NCBI GenBank assembly: GCA_963665575.2
Contig: CAXXDW010000003.1
Span: forward strand, 1-64,000
DNA: 64,000 nucleotides
Direction: 5' to 3'
Source: Rariloculus sp963665575
GTDB lineage: Bacteria; Pseudomonadota; Gammaproteobacteria; Steroidobacterales; Rariloculaceae
Below, piece by piece: positions 34,969 through 43,544 of this stretch. The notes below the pieces were generated by a model. The model saw only the letters and a list, made by a program, of their open reading frames with translations. It ran no database searches and was not told the origin of the DNA. The first letter of the stretch is position 1. The number at the start of each line of letters is the position of its first letter. Made by a program: the position numbers and the translations under genes.

Positions 34969-35092
34969 ACGTGGAGCCTGGGCGTGACGAGTCGCGATCT
35001 ATGCTATCGTTTCCACAAAGCGGGAAACCTGTGCGCGTTTGCGTAGTCTAACTGCCCGAAGCGCACCTTTAAGGATCACCAGGAAATCGCCC

Positions 35093-35881
35093 ATGCGCAA
35101 CCTTGCAACGATCAGACCCGTGCACGTTTTTCTTGCAGCGGTGCTCGGTACGCTGTCGCTCGACGGCGTCGCAGACGCCCAGATTTTCGTCAGCGAACGC
35201 GAAGTTCTCCGTCAGGCACGTTATCAATGGATGCAGCAAAAGCGGAACTATCCGGTCCCTGAAGATCCGCGAATTCAGCGCTACGTCGAGTGCATCGCGT
35301 ATAACATCCTCACGACGCTTGACGAAAGCTTCCACGACATGGCCTGGGAAGTCGTCGTTTTCGATTCACCGGCGCAAAACGCTTCGGCCGACCCCGCCGG
35401 CAAGATCTCCGTTTACACCGGAATTCTCGAGGTTGCCGACTCCCCGGACGCGCTTGCGGCGGTTATCGGGCACGAGATCGCTCACGTCACCGAGGACCAC
35501 GTGATGGAACGCGTCAGGCGCGGGCGCAGGAACGACCTGCTGGCGATCGGTGCAGGCGCAGTGACCGGAATGCCGAACACCGCACGCGAAATGAGCATGG
35601 TGTACCTGACCCTGCCGTTCAGCCGCGAGCAGGAAACCGACGCGGATATCGTCGGTCTGGACTACATGGCGCGCGCCGGTTTCGATCCCCGCGCGAGCAT
35701 TTACCTGTGGAAGAACCTCACCGATGCCGCCGAGGGCAAGGAACCAAACGAATTCCTGTCCAGCCACCCTTCCAACAAGGCCCGAATCAATAACCTCGTT
35801 CGGAACCTGACGCCGGCACTCATCACCTACAACGAAGCACGCGAAGCCGGCGCCCGGCCTAATTGCAGACTGTCCGGCTGA
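35093..35881 (+). CDS. M48-family periplasmic metalloprotease
   Basis: 262 residues: signal peptide ('VHVFLAAVLGTLSLDGVADA') and an M48 peptidase domain with zinc site HEIAH in 'VIGHEIAHVTEDH' and third ligand Glu in 'FSREQETDADIVGLDYMARA'. It resembles LoiP/BepA proteases that act in outer-membrane quality control, though BepA's TPR domain is absent. The ATG at 35093 has AGGA eight bases upstream. An N-terminal Cys lipobox is absent, so it is probably soluble in the periplasm. Confidence 0.87.
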   Translation: MRNLATIRPVHVFLAAVLGTLSLDGVADAQIFVSEREVLRQARYQWMQQKRNYPVPEDPRIQRYVECIAYNILTTLDESFHDMAWEVVVFDSPAQNASADPAGKISVYTGILEVADSPDALAAVIGHEIAHVTEDHVMERVRRGRRNDLLAIGAGAVTGMPNTAREMSMVYLTLPFSREQETDADIVGLDYMARAGFDPRASIYLWKNLTDAAEGKEPNEFLSSHPSNKARINNLVRNLTPALITYNEAREAGARPNCRLSG

Positions 35882-35982
35882 GAGCCTGGCGTCAGCCGCC
35901 TGCACGATCTATTCTGCCGTTGCGCCGCTTCTTCGCCTTCGCCTGACCGCCGTGCGGACACGCAGCTGCATGCGCGCCAGCG

Positions 35983-36627
35983 TTACTGAATGGCCGCAGT
36001 CGGCTGCTCCGGCCCCGGCTCGCCGGCCTCGGCATCGGGCAGGACGGATTCCTCCCCGGGATCTTCGGCACCCTCGTCTGCGGCATCGTCGGCCTCGGGC
36101 GCTGCGACTTGTCCGGTCCCGAAAGGCGGTGGCGGCGGCGCCATACGGTTTTCGACGTAGAGTTCGATGAGTTCGTCGTCGGTCAACGAATCGACCTCCC
36201 GAATGTTGCAAGGCAACTGGCCCGGAATGTCTTCGAATCCGCCGGCGCGGGAAAACGGATCGTCGGCAATACCTACATTGCGAGCGTAGGAACAGATTCT
36301 GAGATCCGTCATCCTGCCGGTAGGCTGCGTTACCCTGCGGATGTTCTGCGGGTCCGAGATCGCGAATTCAATGGTGTTGCCCGGCAGAAACGTCAGGTCG
36401 CAGAACACGCCCTGGAATGCCACCTTGAACGGGCAGCGCTGACTGCCGACGTAGAGCACGAGCGTCGTTGAATCCACGACCTCGAAGTCACGGACCGCCA
36501 GTTGATTGAAACATTCAGTGTTTTCACAGCGTTCGGCCGGCTCGTTGCTCAGAGCGAGAAGGTCCGTACCCGGGGTCGTGCTGCAGGCGGCCAGCCACAC
36601 GGCACATACGACGACTGCAAATCTCAT
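35983..36627 (-). CDS. DUF6491-like lipoprotein
   Basis: 214 residues from the ATG at 36627, which has GGAGG upstream. A lipoprotein signal peptide ends in 'CAVWLAACS' (lipobox LAAC). The mature part has paired Cys (C-ENTEC, QRCPF, FCDL, RICSY, LPCNI), fitting the DUF6491 pattern of small exported proteins. After about residue 160 there is a proline run (APPPPPFG) and an acidic Asp/Glu/Ala tail, which looks disordered. Function unknown. It converges on the M48 protease gene. Confidence 0.7.
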   Translation of the reverse strand: MRFAVVVCAVWLAACSTTPGTDLLALSNEPAERCENTECFNQLAVRDFEVVDSTTLVLYVGSQRCPFKVAFQGVFCDLTFLPGNTIEFAISDPQNIRRVTQPTGRMTDLRICSYARNVGIADDPFSRAGGFEDIPGQLPCNIREVDSLTDDELIELYVENRMAPPPPPFGTGQVAAPEADDAADEGAEDPGEESVLPDAEAGEPGPEQPTAAIQ

Positions 36628-36809
36628 GACATCCTCCGTTGGCTGCGATCCAATGTAGGCAAGATTTCGCATCTTGTCCACGACCGGAGCCCGACGCGAT
36701 ACGCCATGCGTCGCAGTGACACCCTGCGCGGCAGCGCCGCGTGTGCATTGCTGGAACTGCCTCTCATACCGTCATCCGGACGCCGCATTTCTCCGGTAAA
36801 CTACCCGCA

Positions 36810-37565
36810 ATGCGCCTGCTGCTCTACAACATACGTTACGGCATGGGACTTGGACCCGGCGCGCACTGGCCGTTGCCCGTGGTGAGTTCCGTCGCCGACA
36901 GCCGCGCGAACCTGCAGCGGATCAAGAAGTTCATCAAGGCAAAAGATCCCGACATCGTCGGCCTGGTCGAAGTTGATGGCGGTTCGATCCGCAGCCGCCG
37001 CGTCAACCAGGCCGATACCATCGCGCGGGCACTCGGGCACTATTCCGTATACCAGTGCAAGTACGGCGAGGGATCGCTGAACCAGTTCCTGCCGATCGTT
37101 CGCAAGCAAGGCAATGCGTTTCTCGCCGCGCCGCATGTCCACGGTGCGCACTTCCACTATTTCGAAAGTGGAATCAAACGCCTGATCATCGAACTTGAGC
37201 TTGCTGACTGCTCGATCTTCCTGGTGCACCTGTCACTGAAGTATCGGCACCGGCAAGCCCAGCTTCGTGCGCTGCACGATCTCGTTGCCGCGTCAAGCAA
37301 GCCCGTATTGATCGCCGGCGACTTCAATACGTTCTGGGGCAAGGACGAGATATTCCTGTTCATGAAAGCCACGGGCTTGCGCAACGCCAACGTCGATGGT
37401 CTGCCTTCCTATCCGAGTTCCTCGCCGCGCAAGGAGCTTGATTTCGTACTCTACGGCGACGGTATCCGGATCACCGAGTTCTCCATCCCGGTCGTTCGTT
37501 TTTCCGATCATCTGCCGCTCGTGTGCGATTTCCGGGTGGAGCGCGAGTCGCTGGAGGCCGCCTGA
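36810..37565 (+). CDS. Endonuclease/exonuclease/phosphatase-fold protein
   Basis: A 251-residue protein of the EEP superfamily. Conserved residues: Asn in 'LLLYNIRYGMG', Glu in 'VGLVEVDGGS', His in 'FLVHLSLKYRHR', the 'IAGDFNTFWG' motif, and the terminal 'FSDHLPLVCDF' catalytic Asp-His pair. These Mg2+ enzymes hydrolyse phosphoesters in nucleic acids, lipids or sugars. No signal peptide was seen, so it is probably cytosolic. Start at 36810 directly on the first strand of the fold; the ribosome site is weak. Substrate unknown. Confidence 0.85.
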   Translation: MRLLLYNIRYGMGLGPGAHWPLPVVSSVADSRANLQRIKKFIKAKDPDIVGLVEVDGGSIRSRRVNQADTIARALGHYSVYQCKYGEGSLNQFLPIVRKQGNAFLAAPHVHGAHFHYFESGIKRLIIELELADCSIFLVHLSLKYRHRQAQLRALHDLVAASSKPVLIAGDFNTFWGKDEIFLFMKATGLRNANVDGLPSYPSSSPRKELDFVLYGDGIRITEFSIPVVRFSDHLPLVCDFRVERESLEAA

Positions 37566-37576
37566 GTCAGTCTGCC

Positions 37577-39613
37577 GTGACGCAATCAGATGCACGACAT
37601 TGGCGGCGGGAAACCGATTCCCGCGGCATCTGCCGGTTGGTCCTCGACAAGGCCGGAGCGAACAGCAACACGCTGTCGCGCGCGGTGCTGAGCCAGCTCG
37701 ACGAGGAGCTGACGGCGCTCGCGAAGGATTCAGGGCTCAAGGGTCTCGTGATCGAGTCCGCGAAACGCAACGGCTTCATCCTCGGCGCCGATGTCAGTGA
37801 GTTCGGTTCTGTCGACGATCCCGGGGCGGCCGCTCGAATGGCGGGCCAGGGTCAGGCGATGCTGGATCGAATTGCGGCGCTCGATTGCCCGAGCGTGGCT
37901 CTGATCAACGGTTACGCACTTGGCGGCGGATTGGAACTCGCACTTGCCTGCGACTATCGGGTTGCCGCGGTAGGTTACGAACGCACGCTGGGCCTGCCGG
38001 AGGTCCAACTCGGGATTCATCCGGGCTTCGGCGGCACGGTCAGGACCGTGGACATCGTCGGTGCGTTGCGGGCGCTCGATCTGATACTCACGGGCCGTTC
38101 CGTTACGCCCATGGAAGCTGCGGCCATGGGGCTGATCGACCGTGCCGTTCCGGAAGCCGAACTTCAGGCGGCGGCTTTGGATTTCATCGAACGAAAGCCG
38201 CCGCGCAGGCGGGCTGCCTGGTATCTGCGCCTGCTCCGACTGCCGTTTCTTCGGCCGCTGCTGGCGCGTAGCCTGCGCGGCCGTGTTGCACGCCGCGCCC
38301 GCAAGAGCCACTACCCGGCACCCTACGCCATCATCGATCTGTGGCGACTTCACGGGGCAGGCGGACCGGCGGCATACGCCGCCGAAGCGGAATCGATAGG
38401 CAATCTGGTCGTTAGTCGGACATCGAGGAATCTCGTGCGCATGTTCTGGCTCAGGGAGCGGCTCAAGAATCTCGCCCCCAAGTCAGGCAGCGTCAGGAGT
38501 GTGCATGTCATCGGCGCCGGAGTCATGGGTGGCGATATCGCGGCCTGGTGCGCACTGAACGACCTGCGCGTCAGTGTGCAGGACCGGGCCTTGAAATACA
38601 TCGAGCCTGCCCTCGAACGCGCCAGGAGATTGTTTAGGCGGCGCTTGCGCGCGCCAGGTGCCGCTGCCGATGCCGAGGCGCGCCTGGCCGTCGATCTCGA
38701 CGGCGCAGCGCTCGGATCGACCGACCTGGTCATCGAGGCGATCGTCGAACAACTGGATGCGAAACAGGCCCTGCTACGCTCGATCGAGCCCGAACTCAAT
38801 GCGAACGCGATCATCGCGACGAATACGTCGAGTATCCGTCTGGAGGACATGGCTCACGTCCTGAAGCGGCCGGGCCGATTCGTCGGACTGCACTTCTTCA
38901 ATCCTGTTGCGCGATTGCCGCTCGTCGAAGTCATCTCGGGCGAGGCGACGGACGCGCAGACGCTGGAAGCGATAACGTCGTTCGTCATCCGGATCGGAAA
39001 ACTGCCCCTGCCCTGCCGCAGTGCGCCGGGATTTCTCGTCAACCGCGTTCTGACGCCTTACATGCTCGAGGCGCTCAAGGCGCATGAAGACGGACACATG
39101 CTCGAGACGATCGATGCGGCAGCCAGGGACTTCGGGATGCCGATGGGGCCCGTCGAACTCGCCGACAGGGTGGGACTGGACGTCGCACTGCACGTGGCCG
39201 GCATCCTGGGCGGCGTGTCTGGCCGCGAGCCGCCTGCCCTGCTCCGCAGGCAGGTCGAAGCCGGGCATCTCGGAGCGAAGACCGGCCGCGGTTTCTACGA
39301 GTACGACAAGGGCCGCGCGCGCAGGCAATCCCGCTACCCCGCCCCCGATGCCGATCTGACGGACCGATTGATGCTGCCCCTGATCAATGAAGCGGTAGCA
39401 TGCCATGCCGACGGCATCGTGGAGGATGCGGATCTCGTCGATGCGGGCGTCGTGTTCGCAACCGGATTTGCACCGTTTACGGGCGGACCGATCAACTACG
39501 CACGCGAACGCGGCATTGATGCAGTCGTTGGGCGGCTGGAGGTCCTGGCTGCGCGTCTCGGACCGCGTTTCAAGCCGCACGCGGGTTGGCGGCACATTGC
39601 CGCTGGTTCGTAG
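37577..39613 (+). CDS. Bifunctional enoyl-CoA hydratase / 3-hydroxyacyl-CoA dehydrogenase (FadJ-like)
   Basis: About 678 residues. The N-terminal crotonase domain (1-190) has both catalytic Glu ('GGGLELALACDYRVA' and 'LGLPEVQLGIHPGFGG'). The NAD-binding domain starts at 'HVIGAGVMGGDIAAWCALND' (about 310), and the dehydrogenase core has the His-Glu dyad in 'GLHFFNPVARLPLVEV'. It performs hydration and oxidation steps of fatty-acid beta-oxidation. It is closer to FadJ than FadB in the linker, which is Arg-rich. The GTG at 37577 follows the EEP gene by 11 bases. No thiolase (fadI/fadA) is adjacent. Confidence 0.87.
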   Translation: MTQSDARHWRRETDSRGICRLVLDKAGANSNTLSRAVLSQLDEELTALAKDSGLKGLVIESAKRNGFILGADVSEFGSVDDPGAAARMAGQGQAMLDRIAALDCPSVALINGYALGGGLELALACDYRVAAVGYERTLGLPEVQLGIHPGFGGTVRTVDIVGALRALDLILTGRSVTPMEAAAMGLIDRAVPEAELQAAALDFIERKPPRRRAAWYLRLLRLPFLRPLLARSLRGRVARRARKSHYPAPYAIIDLWRLHGAGGPAAYAAEAESIGNLVVSRTSRNLVRMFWLRERLKNLAPKSGSVRSVHVIGAGVMGGDIAAWCALNDLRVSVQDRALKYIEPALERARRLFRRRLRAPGAAADAEARLAVDLDGAALGSTDLVIEAIVEQLDAKQALLRSIEPELNANAIIATNTSSIRLEDMAHVLKRPGRFVGLHFFNPVARLPLVEVISGEATDAQTLEAITSFVIRIGKLPLPCRSAPGFLVNRVLTPYMLEALKAHEDGHMLETIDAAARDFGMPMGPVELADRVGLDVALHVAGILGGVSGREPPALLRRQVEAGHLGAKTGRGFYEYDKGRARRQSRYPAPDADLTDRLMLPLINEAVACHADGIVEDADLVDAGVVFATGFAPFTGGPINYARERGIDAVVGRLEVLAARLGPRFKPHAGWRHIAAGS

Positions 39614-39665
39614 CCACCGGCGCACATCCGGGAACCGGAGCGGTTTCGGCCCCTTAAGGCAGCGC

Positions 39666-40004
39666 CTACATGGTGTGCGTCGAGCGGTCCCCGCCTGGAA
39701 CGCCCGCAAGGAGAGCCTCGATGCGCTTGCGCGTTTCGCCGCGGTCGCTCGTGTCGAATTGAATGCCGATACCGGCCGGACTTTGTCCTTGCGTACCGTG
39801 AGGGGTAATCCAGACCACATGACCCGTAACGACAGACCGTTTCAGGTCGTCCATGAGGCTCAGCGAAACCAGGACTTCGTCACCGAGGTCATAATCCGCC
39901 CCGGTCGCTGAAAACAGGCCGCCGTTGCGAAGGTACGGCATGTAGGCCAGATACAGCGCTTGCGTGTCGGTGAAGCTCAGCGCCAGATGCCGTGTTTCGT
40001 TCAA
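39666..40004 (-). CDS. pilZ: Type IV pilus PilZ-domain protein
   Basis: 112 residues from the TTG at 40004, which overlaps the holB stop as TTGA and has AGGGA upstream. The sequence matches PilZ of the fab-tmk-holB-pilZ cluster: 'LYLAYMPYLRNGGLF', 'YDLGDEVLVSLSLMDD', 'VVWITPHGTQGQSPAGIGIQ'. The c-di-GMP-binding RxxxR motif is absent, as in other type IV pilus PilZ proteins, which work by binding PilB and a FimX-type protein. It is the last gene of the operon. Confidence 0.9.
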   Translation of the reverse strand: MNETRHLALSFTDTQALYLAYMPYLRNGGLFSATGADYDLGDEVLVSLSLMDDLKRSVVTGHVVWITPHGTQGQSPAGIGIQFDTSDRGETRKRIEALLAGVPGGDRSTHTM

Positions 40005-41026
40005 GAGCGTTCCCTGTCCGCTTGAAATCCCGCGAGCAACACGGCGGTGGCCAATTCCATGTTGATGCCTGTACCGATTTGATTGCGCAGTCGTTCGATG
40101 CCTTCGAATTGCGCAAACAGCCTGCGCAGTGTCAGCGTCGGCAAATCGTGTTGCAAGCGTCCATTTGCGTTGCTTGCGACCGATTTCGAACGCTGCGTCA
40201 GCGTGCGCGACCGTATTGCGCGTCGCACTCGCAATGCGAGCCACTCCAGCACGAGTTCGAGGTCGAACTTCAGCCACTCGTCAGCAACTGATAGCGGATC
40301 AGTCTTTTTTTCATAAAGTAATTTAAATGTATCTTCTAATATATTGAATGAAAAAGATTCATTTTCACTATTCAACTTCACGATTTCGAGTGCCGAGCGC
40401 CCTTGAAAGTCGAGCGAGATCGGGTCTATTTCGAGCGGCGCCAGCCACGCACGCGTGTCGTCAACCGTCGGCGGCGCCAACGGGAGAATCTGGCAGCGGC
40501 TTCTGATCGTGCTGGAGATGCGTCCCGGCTGATGACTCACGAGCAACAGATATGTATTGCGGGTCGGTTCCTCGAGCGTCTTGAGCAACGCATTGGAAGC
40601 GGCGATCGTCAACGCCTCGGCGACCTCGACGATGACGACCTTCGCACCGCCCTGGTAGCTCGAACGCTCAAGTGTCTCGATCACGTTTCGGACCTGCTGG
40701 ATACCGATCGTTTTTCTGTTCCCTTCACAGAAGAGCCAATGTAGATCGGGGTGTCTGTCCTGAGGCGCGTGGCGCGTTGCCATGGCTGCGCCCGCGACGG
40801 ATGGCTCGAGCGCTTCCGGCGGCGCACCGCCGGTCCGGCCGCTGAGGAGCCGATCCGCGAAGACCAGAGCGAGGTTGATCTTGCCAATTCCGCCGGGCCC
40901 TGCGAGCAGCCACGCATGTCCGAGGCGTTTCGCGTCGTGCACGCTTTCGAGCGTCTCGAGGACTGGCTGCAACCACGGGCAGAGCTTGCCGCTCAGTTGC
41001 TTGAGGCTCGAAGTCGAGTCGCTCAT
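40001..41026 (-). CDS. holB: DNA polymerase III subunit delta prime
   Basis: A 341-residue clamp-loader subunit. The degenerate P-loop region is 'LLAGPGGIGKINLAL'; further family blocks are 'IGIQQVRNVIETLERSSYQG', 'EVAEALTIAASNALLKTLEE' and the SRC-like 'STIRSRCQILPL'. Delta prime opens the beta clamp together with delta and tau/gamma but does not itself hydrolyse ATP. It overlaps tmk upstream by four bases. Codons for about residues 215-238 are strikingly AT-rich compared with the rest of the gene. Confidence 0.9.
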   Translation of the reverse strand: MSDSTSSLKQLSGKLCPWLQPVLETLESVHDAKRLGHAWLLAGPGGIGKINLALVFADRLLSGRTGGAPPEALEPSVAGAAMATRHAPQDRHPDLHWLFCEGNRKTIGIQQVRNVIETLERSSYQGGAKVVIVEVAEALTIAASNALLKTLEEPTRNTYLLLVSHQPGRISSTIRSRCQILPLAPPTVDDTRAWLAPLEIDPISLDFQGRSALEIVKLNSENESFSFNILEDTFKLLYEKKTDPLSVADEWLKFDLELVLEWLALRVRRAIRSRTLTQRSKSVASNANGRLQHDLPTLTLRRLFAQFEGIERLRNQIGTGINMELATAVLLAGFQADRERS

Positions 41027-41664
41027 TCGGCAGCGCCGGCAAATTCCGCGATGAATTGCTGCAGTACCTTCAGCAGATCCCGGGTGACGTCGTCAACCGG
41101 TCGATCGGCGTTGATCGTTCTGACCCGCTGCGGCGCGTGCGCGGCGATTTCCAGATAGCTGCGACGGACACGTTCGAAGAAACTGAAATGCTCCTTCTCG
41201 AATCGATCGTGCTTGCGCTCGCTGATTCGCTGCAGTCCCACCTCGACGGGCGCATCGAGCAGCAGCGTCAGGTCCGGTTCGAGACCTTCCTGCACCATCT
41301 GCGCCATGACATCGAGCGCGTGGCGATCGACGCCGCGCCCACCGCCCTGGTATGCGTAGGTCGCATCGGTGAACCTGTCGCAGACGACCCACCGGCCGTC
41401 TGCAAGTGCCGGTACGATGATCCGTTGCAGGTGCCGCGCCCTGGCTGCGAAAATCAGCAAGGCCTCGATCGGTCCCGACAGCCCGCCTTCGTGCTCGTCG
41501 AGAATCAGTTCGCGCACCCGCTCGCCAAGTGTCGTGCCACCGGGTTCCCGTGTCACGAGTACCGGGCGACCGGACTCGCGCAGTGACCTTTCGATCGCGG
41601 CCAGGCACGTCGACTTTCCGACCCCTTCCACGCCCTCTACCGTGATGAAAGCGCCGCGCGTCAT
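41023..41664 (-). CDS. tmk: Thymidylate kinase
   Basis: A 213-residue kinase that phosphorylates dTMP to dTDP. P-loop 'VEGVEGVGKSTCL', dTMP-binding 'TREPGGTTLGERVRE' and 'VCDRFTDATYAYQGGGRG' (DR[YF]). It overlaps mltG and holB (ATGA type) within the fabG-to-pilZ operon. Confidence 0.95.
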   Translation of the reverse strand: MTRGAFITVEGVEGVGKSTCLAAIERSLRESGRPVLVTREPGGTTLGERVRELILDEHEGGLSGPIEALLIFAARARHLQRIIVPALADGRWVVCDRFTDATYAYQGGGRGVDRHALDVMAQMVQEGLEPDLTLLLDAPVEVGLQRISERKHDRFEKEHFSFFERVRRSYLEIAAHAPQRVRTINADRPVDDVTRDLLKVLQQFIAEFAGAAE

Positions 41665-42683
41665 CTGTTGCGCAACGTTTCGAGGTAGCGCTCGACGGCG
41701 CGCTCGTGTTCCTCGAGCGTAGCCGAGAAGTAATGACTGCCGTCGGGGGCCCCGGTAGCCACGAAAAACAAGGTCGCGCCGGCCGCCGGGGCAACCGCCG
41801 CGTCAATGGCCGGTCCGCTGGGCAGCGCGATCGGCGTGGGCGGCAAACCGTTGCGGGTGTAGGTGTTGTATGGGGTGTCGCGATTCAGATCGAGCCGGGT
41901 CAGATTGCCGTCGAAGTCCGGGCCGAGCCCGTAGATTACCGTCGGATCGGTCTGCAGCCTCATGCCGCGCTCGAGACGTCGGTGAAACACACCGGAAATC
42001 AATGCCCGCTCCGACTCAAGAGCGGTCTCCTTCTCGATGATGGAGGCGAGGATCAAGGCCTCGTCGGCGTTGGCGAGTTGGAGCTCGGCGCCGCGCACGC
42101 TCCAGGCGGCATCGAGGCGGAAATGCAGGGCCTCATGGGCCCAGCCGAGCAGTTCGATCGCCGCGGTGCCCTTCGGGAAGCTGTAGGTGTCCGGCAGAAA
42201 CTGGCCTTCCGGATGGACTCCGGGCTGCCCCAGTGCGTTCATGACCTCCGTTTCGTCCAGCATTTCGGACTCGATCGCCGGATGTGCCCGGAGGGCGGCC
42301 GCAAGCTCGCTGAAACGCCATCCTTCGACGATCGCAAACCTGTGCAGATAGACGTCGCCTTCGACGAACTTGTCAAGCAACGCGACAGGCGTGAGTCCGG
42401 CCACAAGTTCATACTCGCCGGCGCGTATACGGGTCGCGTCGCCGCGCAGCCGCGCGTACCAGTCAAGCAGCCCGGGTGCCGGCAGTAATTCGCGCTCGGC
42501 AAGCCTGCGCGTGACGGTCTCCAGCGGCATGCCGCCGTGAACCTCGAACAGTACCGCCGGTTCAGGCAGAGGCAGAGGTGTATTGAGTTCGCGCCACGCG
42601 ATCGTTGCGGCCACCGCAAGCAGCGCAATGCCGGCAGCCGACGCGACGGCAGCGATCGCAAGCCGCTTGAGCGGGTCAGGCAT
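41661..42683 (-). CDS. mltG: Endolytic murein transglycosylase MltG
   Basis: 340 residues from the ATG at 42683, which overlaps the pabC end by 8 bases. One N-terminal membrane helix ('LAIAAVASAAGIALLAVAAT'), a LysM-like domain ('HGGMPLETVTRRLAERELLP') and the YceG catalytic domain with Glu in 'LILASIIEKETALESE' and the 'YNTYTRNGLPPTPIALPSGP' block. It cleaves nascent glycan strands to terminate their elongation. Conserved position between pabC and tmk. Confidence 0.93.
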   Translation of the reverse strand: MPDPLKRLAIAAVASAAGIALLAVAATIAWRELNTPLPLPEPAVLFEVHGGMPLETVTRRLAERELLPAPGLLDWYARLRGDATRIRAGEYELVAGLTPVALLDKFVEGDVYLHRFAIVEGWRFSELAAALRAHPAIESEMLDETEVMNALGQPGVHPEGQFLPDTYSFPKGTAAIELLGWAHEALHFRLDAAWSVRGAELQLANADEALILASIIEKETALESERALISGVFHRRLERGMRLQTDPTVIYGLGPDFDGNLTRLDLNRDTPYNTYTRNGLPPTPIALPSGPAIDAAVAPAAGATLFFVATGAPDGSHYFSATLEEHERAVERYLETLRNR

Positions 42684-43515
42684 GGCGATCGAATCCAAGT
42701 AGCTGTTGCAGCCTGAGCGTAACCTCCCCTGCCCTGCGCGAGTGCCCGTCGAGTTCCCGTACCGGCCAGATGCCGAAGACGGCATTGGTCAGGAAAAGTT
42801 CATCGGCTTCGCCGAGCGCTTCGGGCGCGAGGTCAGCTTCCTTCGCACTCAGGTCGAGTTGTCCGCACGATTCGAGAACTACCCGGCGCATCACCCCGCT
42901 GACGCCGCAGCGCCTGAGGGCGGGCGTGAACAGCGTCTCACCGGACACGGCGAACAGGTTGCTTGCGGTGCCCCCGACAACGAAACCGCTCGTGTCGAGC
43001 AGCAGTCCTTCCTGTGCGCTCAGATCGTGCAATTCCATTCTTGCCAGTACTTGCTCCAGGCGGCACAGGTGCTTAATGCCGGCGAGCAGAGGACTCTCGC
43101 CCAGCCGAAGCTTCAGGGTCCGCAACTCGATTCCCTGAGTGTAGTAGGAAGCGGGATGGGCGGGCCAGCCGGCCGTACCGACAATGCGCGTCGCTTGAGG
43201 ATCGTCCGGGGGTGCATAACCACGCGCGGAAACGCCGCGTGTGACAAGGAGCTTGACAACGGCACGGCCCGTTGCGGGACACACGGCATCGATCTCGCTA
43301 CGAAGTTCGTTGCGGTCCGGAAGCGGGATCGCGAGCCTGCGGCAACCTTCCGCAAGCCGGTCGAGGTGATGCTCGAGCCAGCGGACTCGACCTGCGACAG
43401 CGGCCATCGTCTCGAAAAGGCCGTCTCCGTACGCCAGTCCACGGTCACGCGGGTTGACACGGCCCGGTTTGCCGTCAACGAGCCAGTCGGTTGTCGTGCT
43501 CCGGGCTGCTGCCAT
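42676..43515 (-). CDS. pabC: Aminodeoxychorismate lyase
   Basis: A 279-residue PLP enzyme of fold type IV that makes 4-aminobenzoate for folate. 'RGLAYGDGLFETM' is the family start, the PLP Lys lies in 'LAGIKHLCRLEQVLARMEL', and 'TNAVFGIWPV' is near the end. ATG start. It sits between fabF and mltG as in many Gammaproteobacteria. Confidence 0.92.
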   Translation of the reverse strand: MAAARSTTTDWLVDGKPGRVNPRDRGLAYGDGLFETMAAVAGRVRWLEHHLDRLAEGCRRLAIPLPDRNELRSEIDAVCPATGRAVVKLLVTRGVSARGYAPPDDPQATRIVGTAGWPAHPASYYTQGIELRTLKLRLGESPLLAGIKHLCRLEQVLARMELHDLSAQEGLLLDTSGFVVGGTASNLFAVSGETLFTPALRRCGVSGVMRRVVLESCGQLDLSAKEADLAPEALGEADELFLTNAVFGIWPVRELDGHSRRAGEVTLRLQQLLGFDRHA

Positions 43516-43544
43516 GGCCCCTTCGCGAAGGCGTGCCGCGTGCG

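Larger units (their letters stand above)
34765..35092. other. Intergenic region without a gene; AT-rich palindrome
   Basis: These 328 bases between uup and the M48 peptidase gene show no credible gene; a 74-codon forward frame here has no ribosome site and no family resemblance. It contains two inverted repeats (34858-34873 and 34957-34968) and presumably the promoters of both flanking genes. Confidence 0.5.

Noticed and set aside
34763..34987. 74-codon forward frame in the uup-M48 spacer
   Set aside because: No ribosome site, odd composition, overlaps the uup start and matches no family I know.
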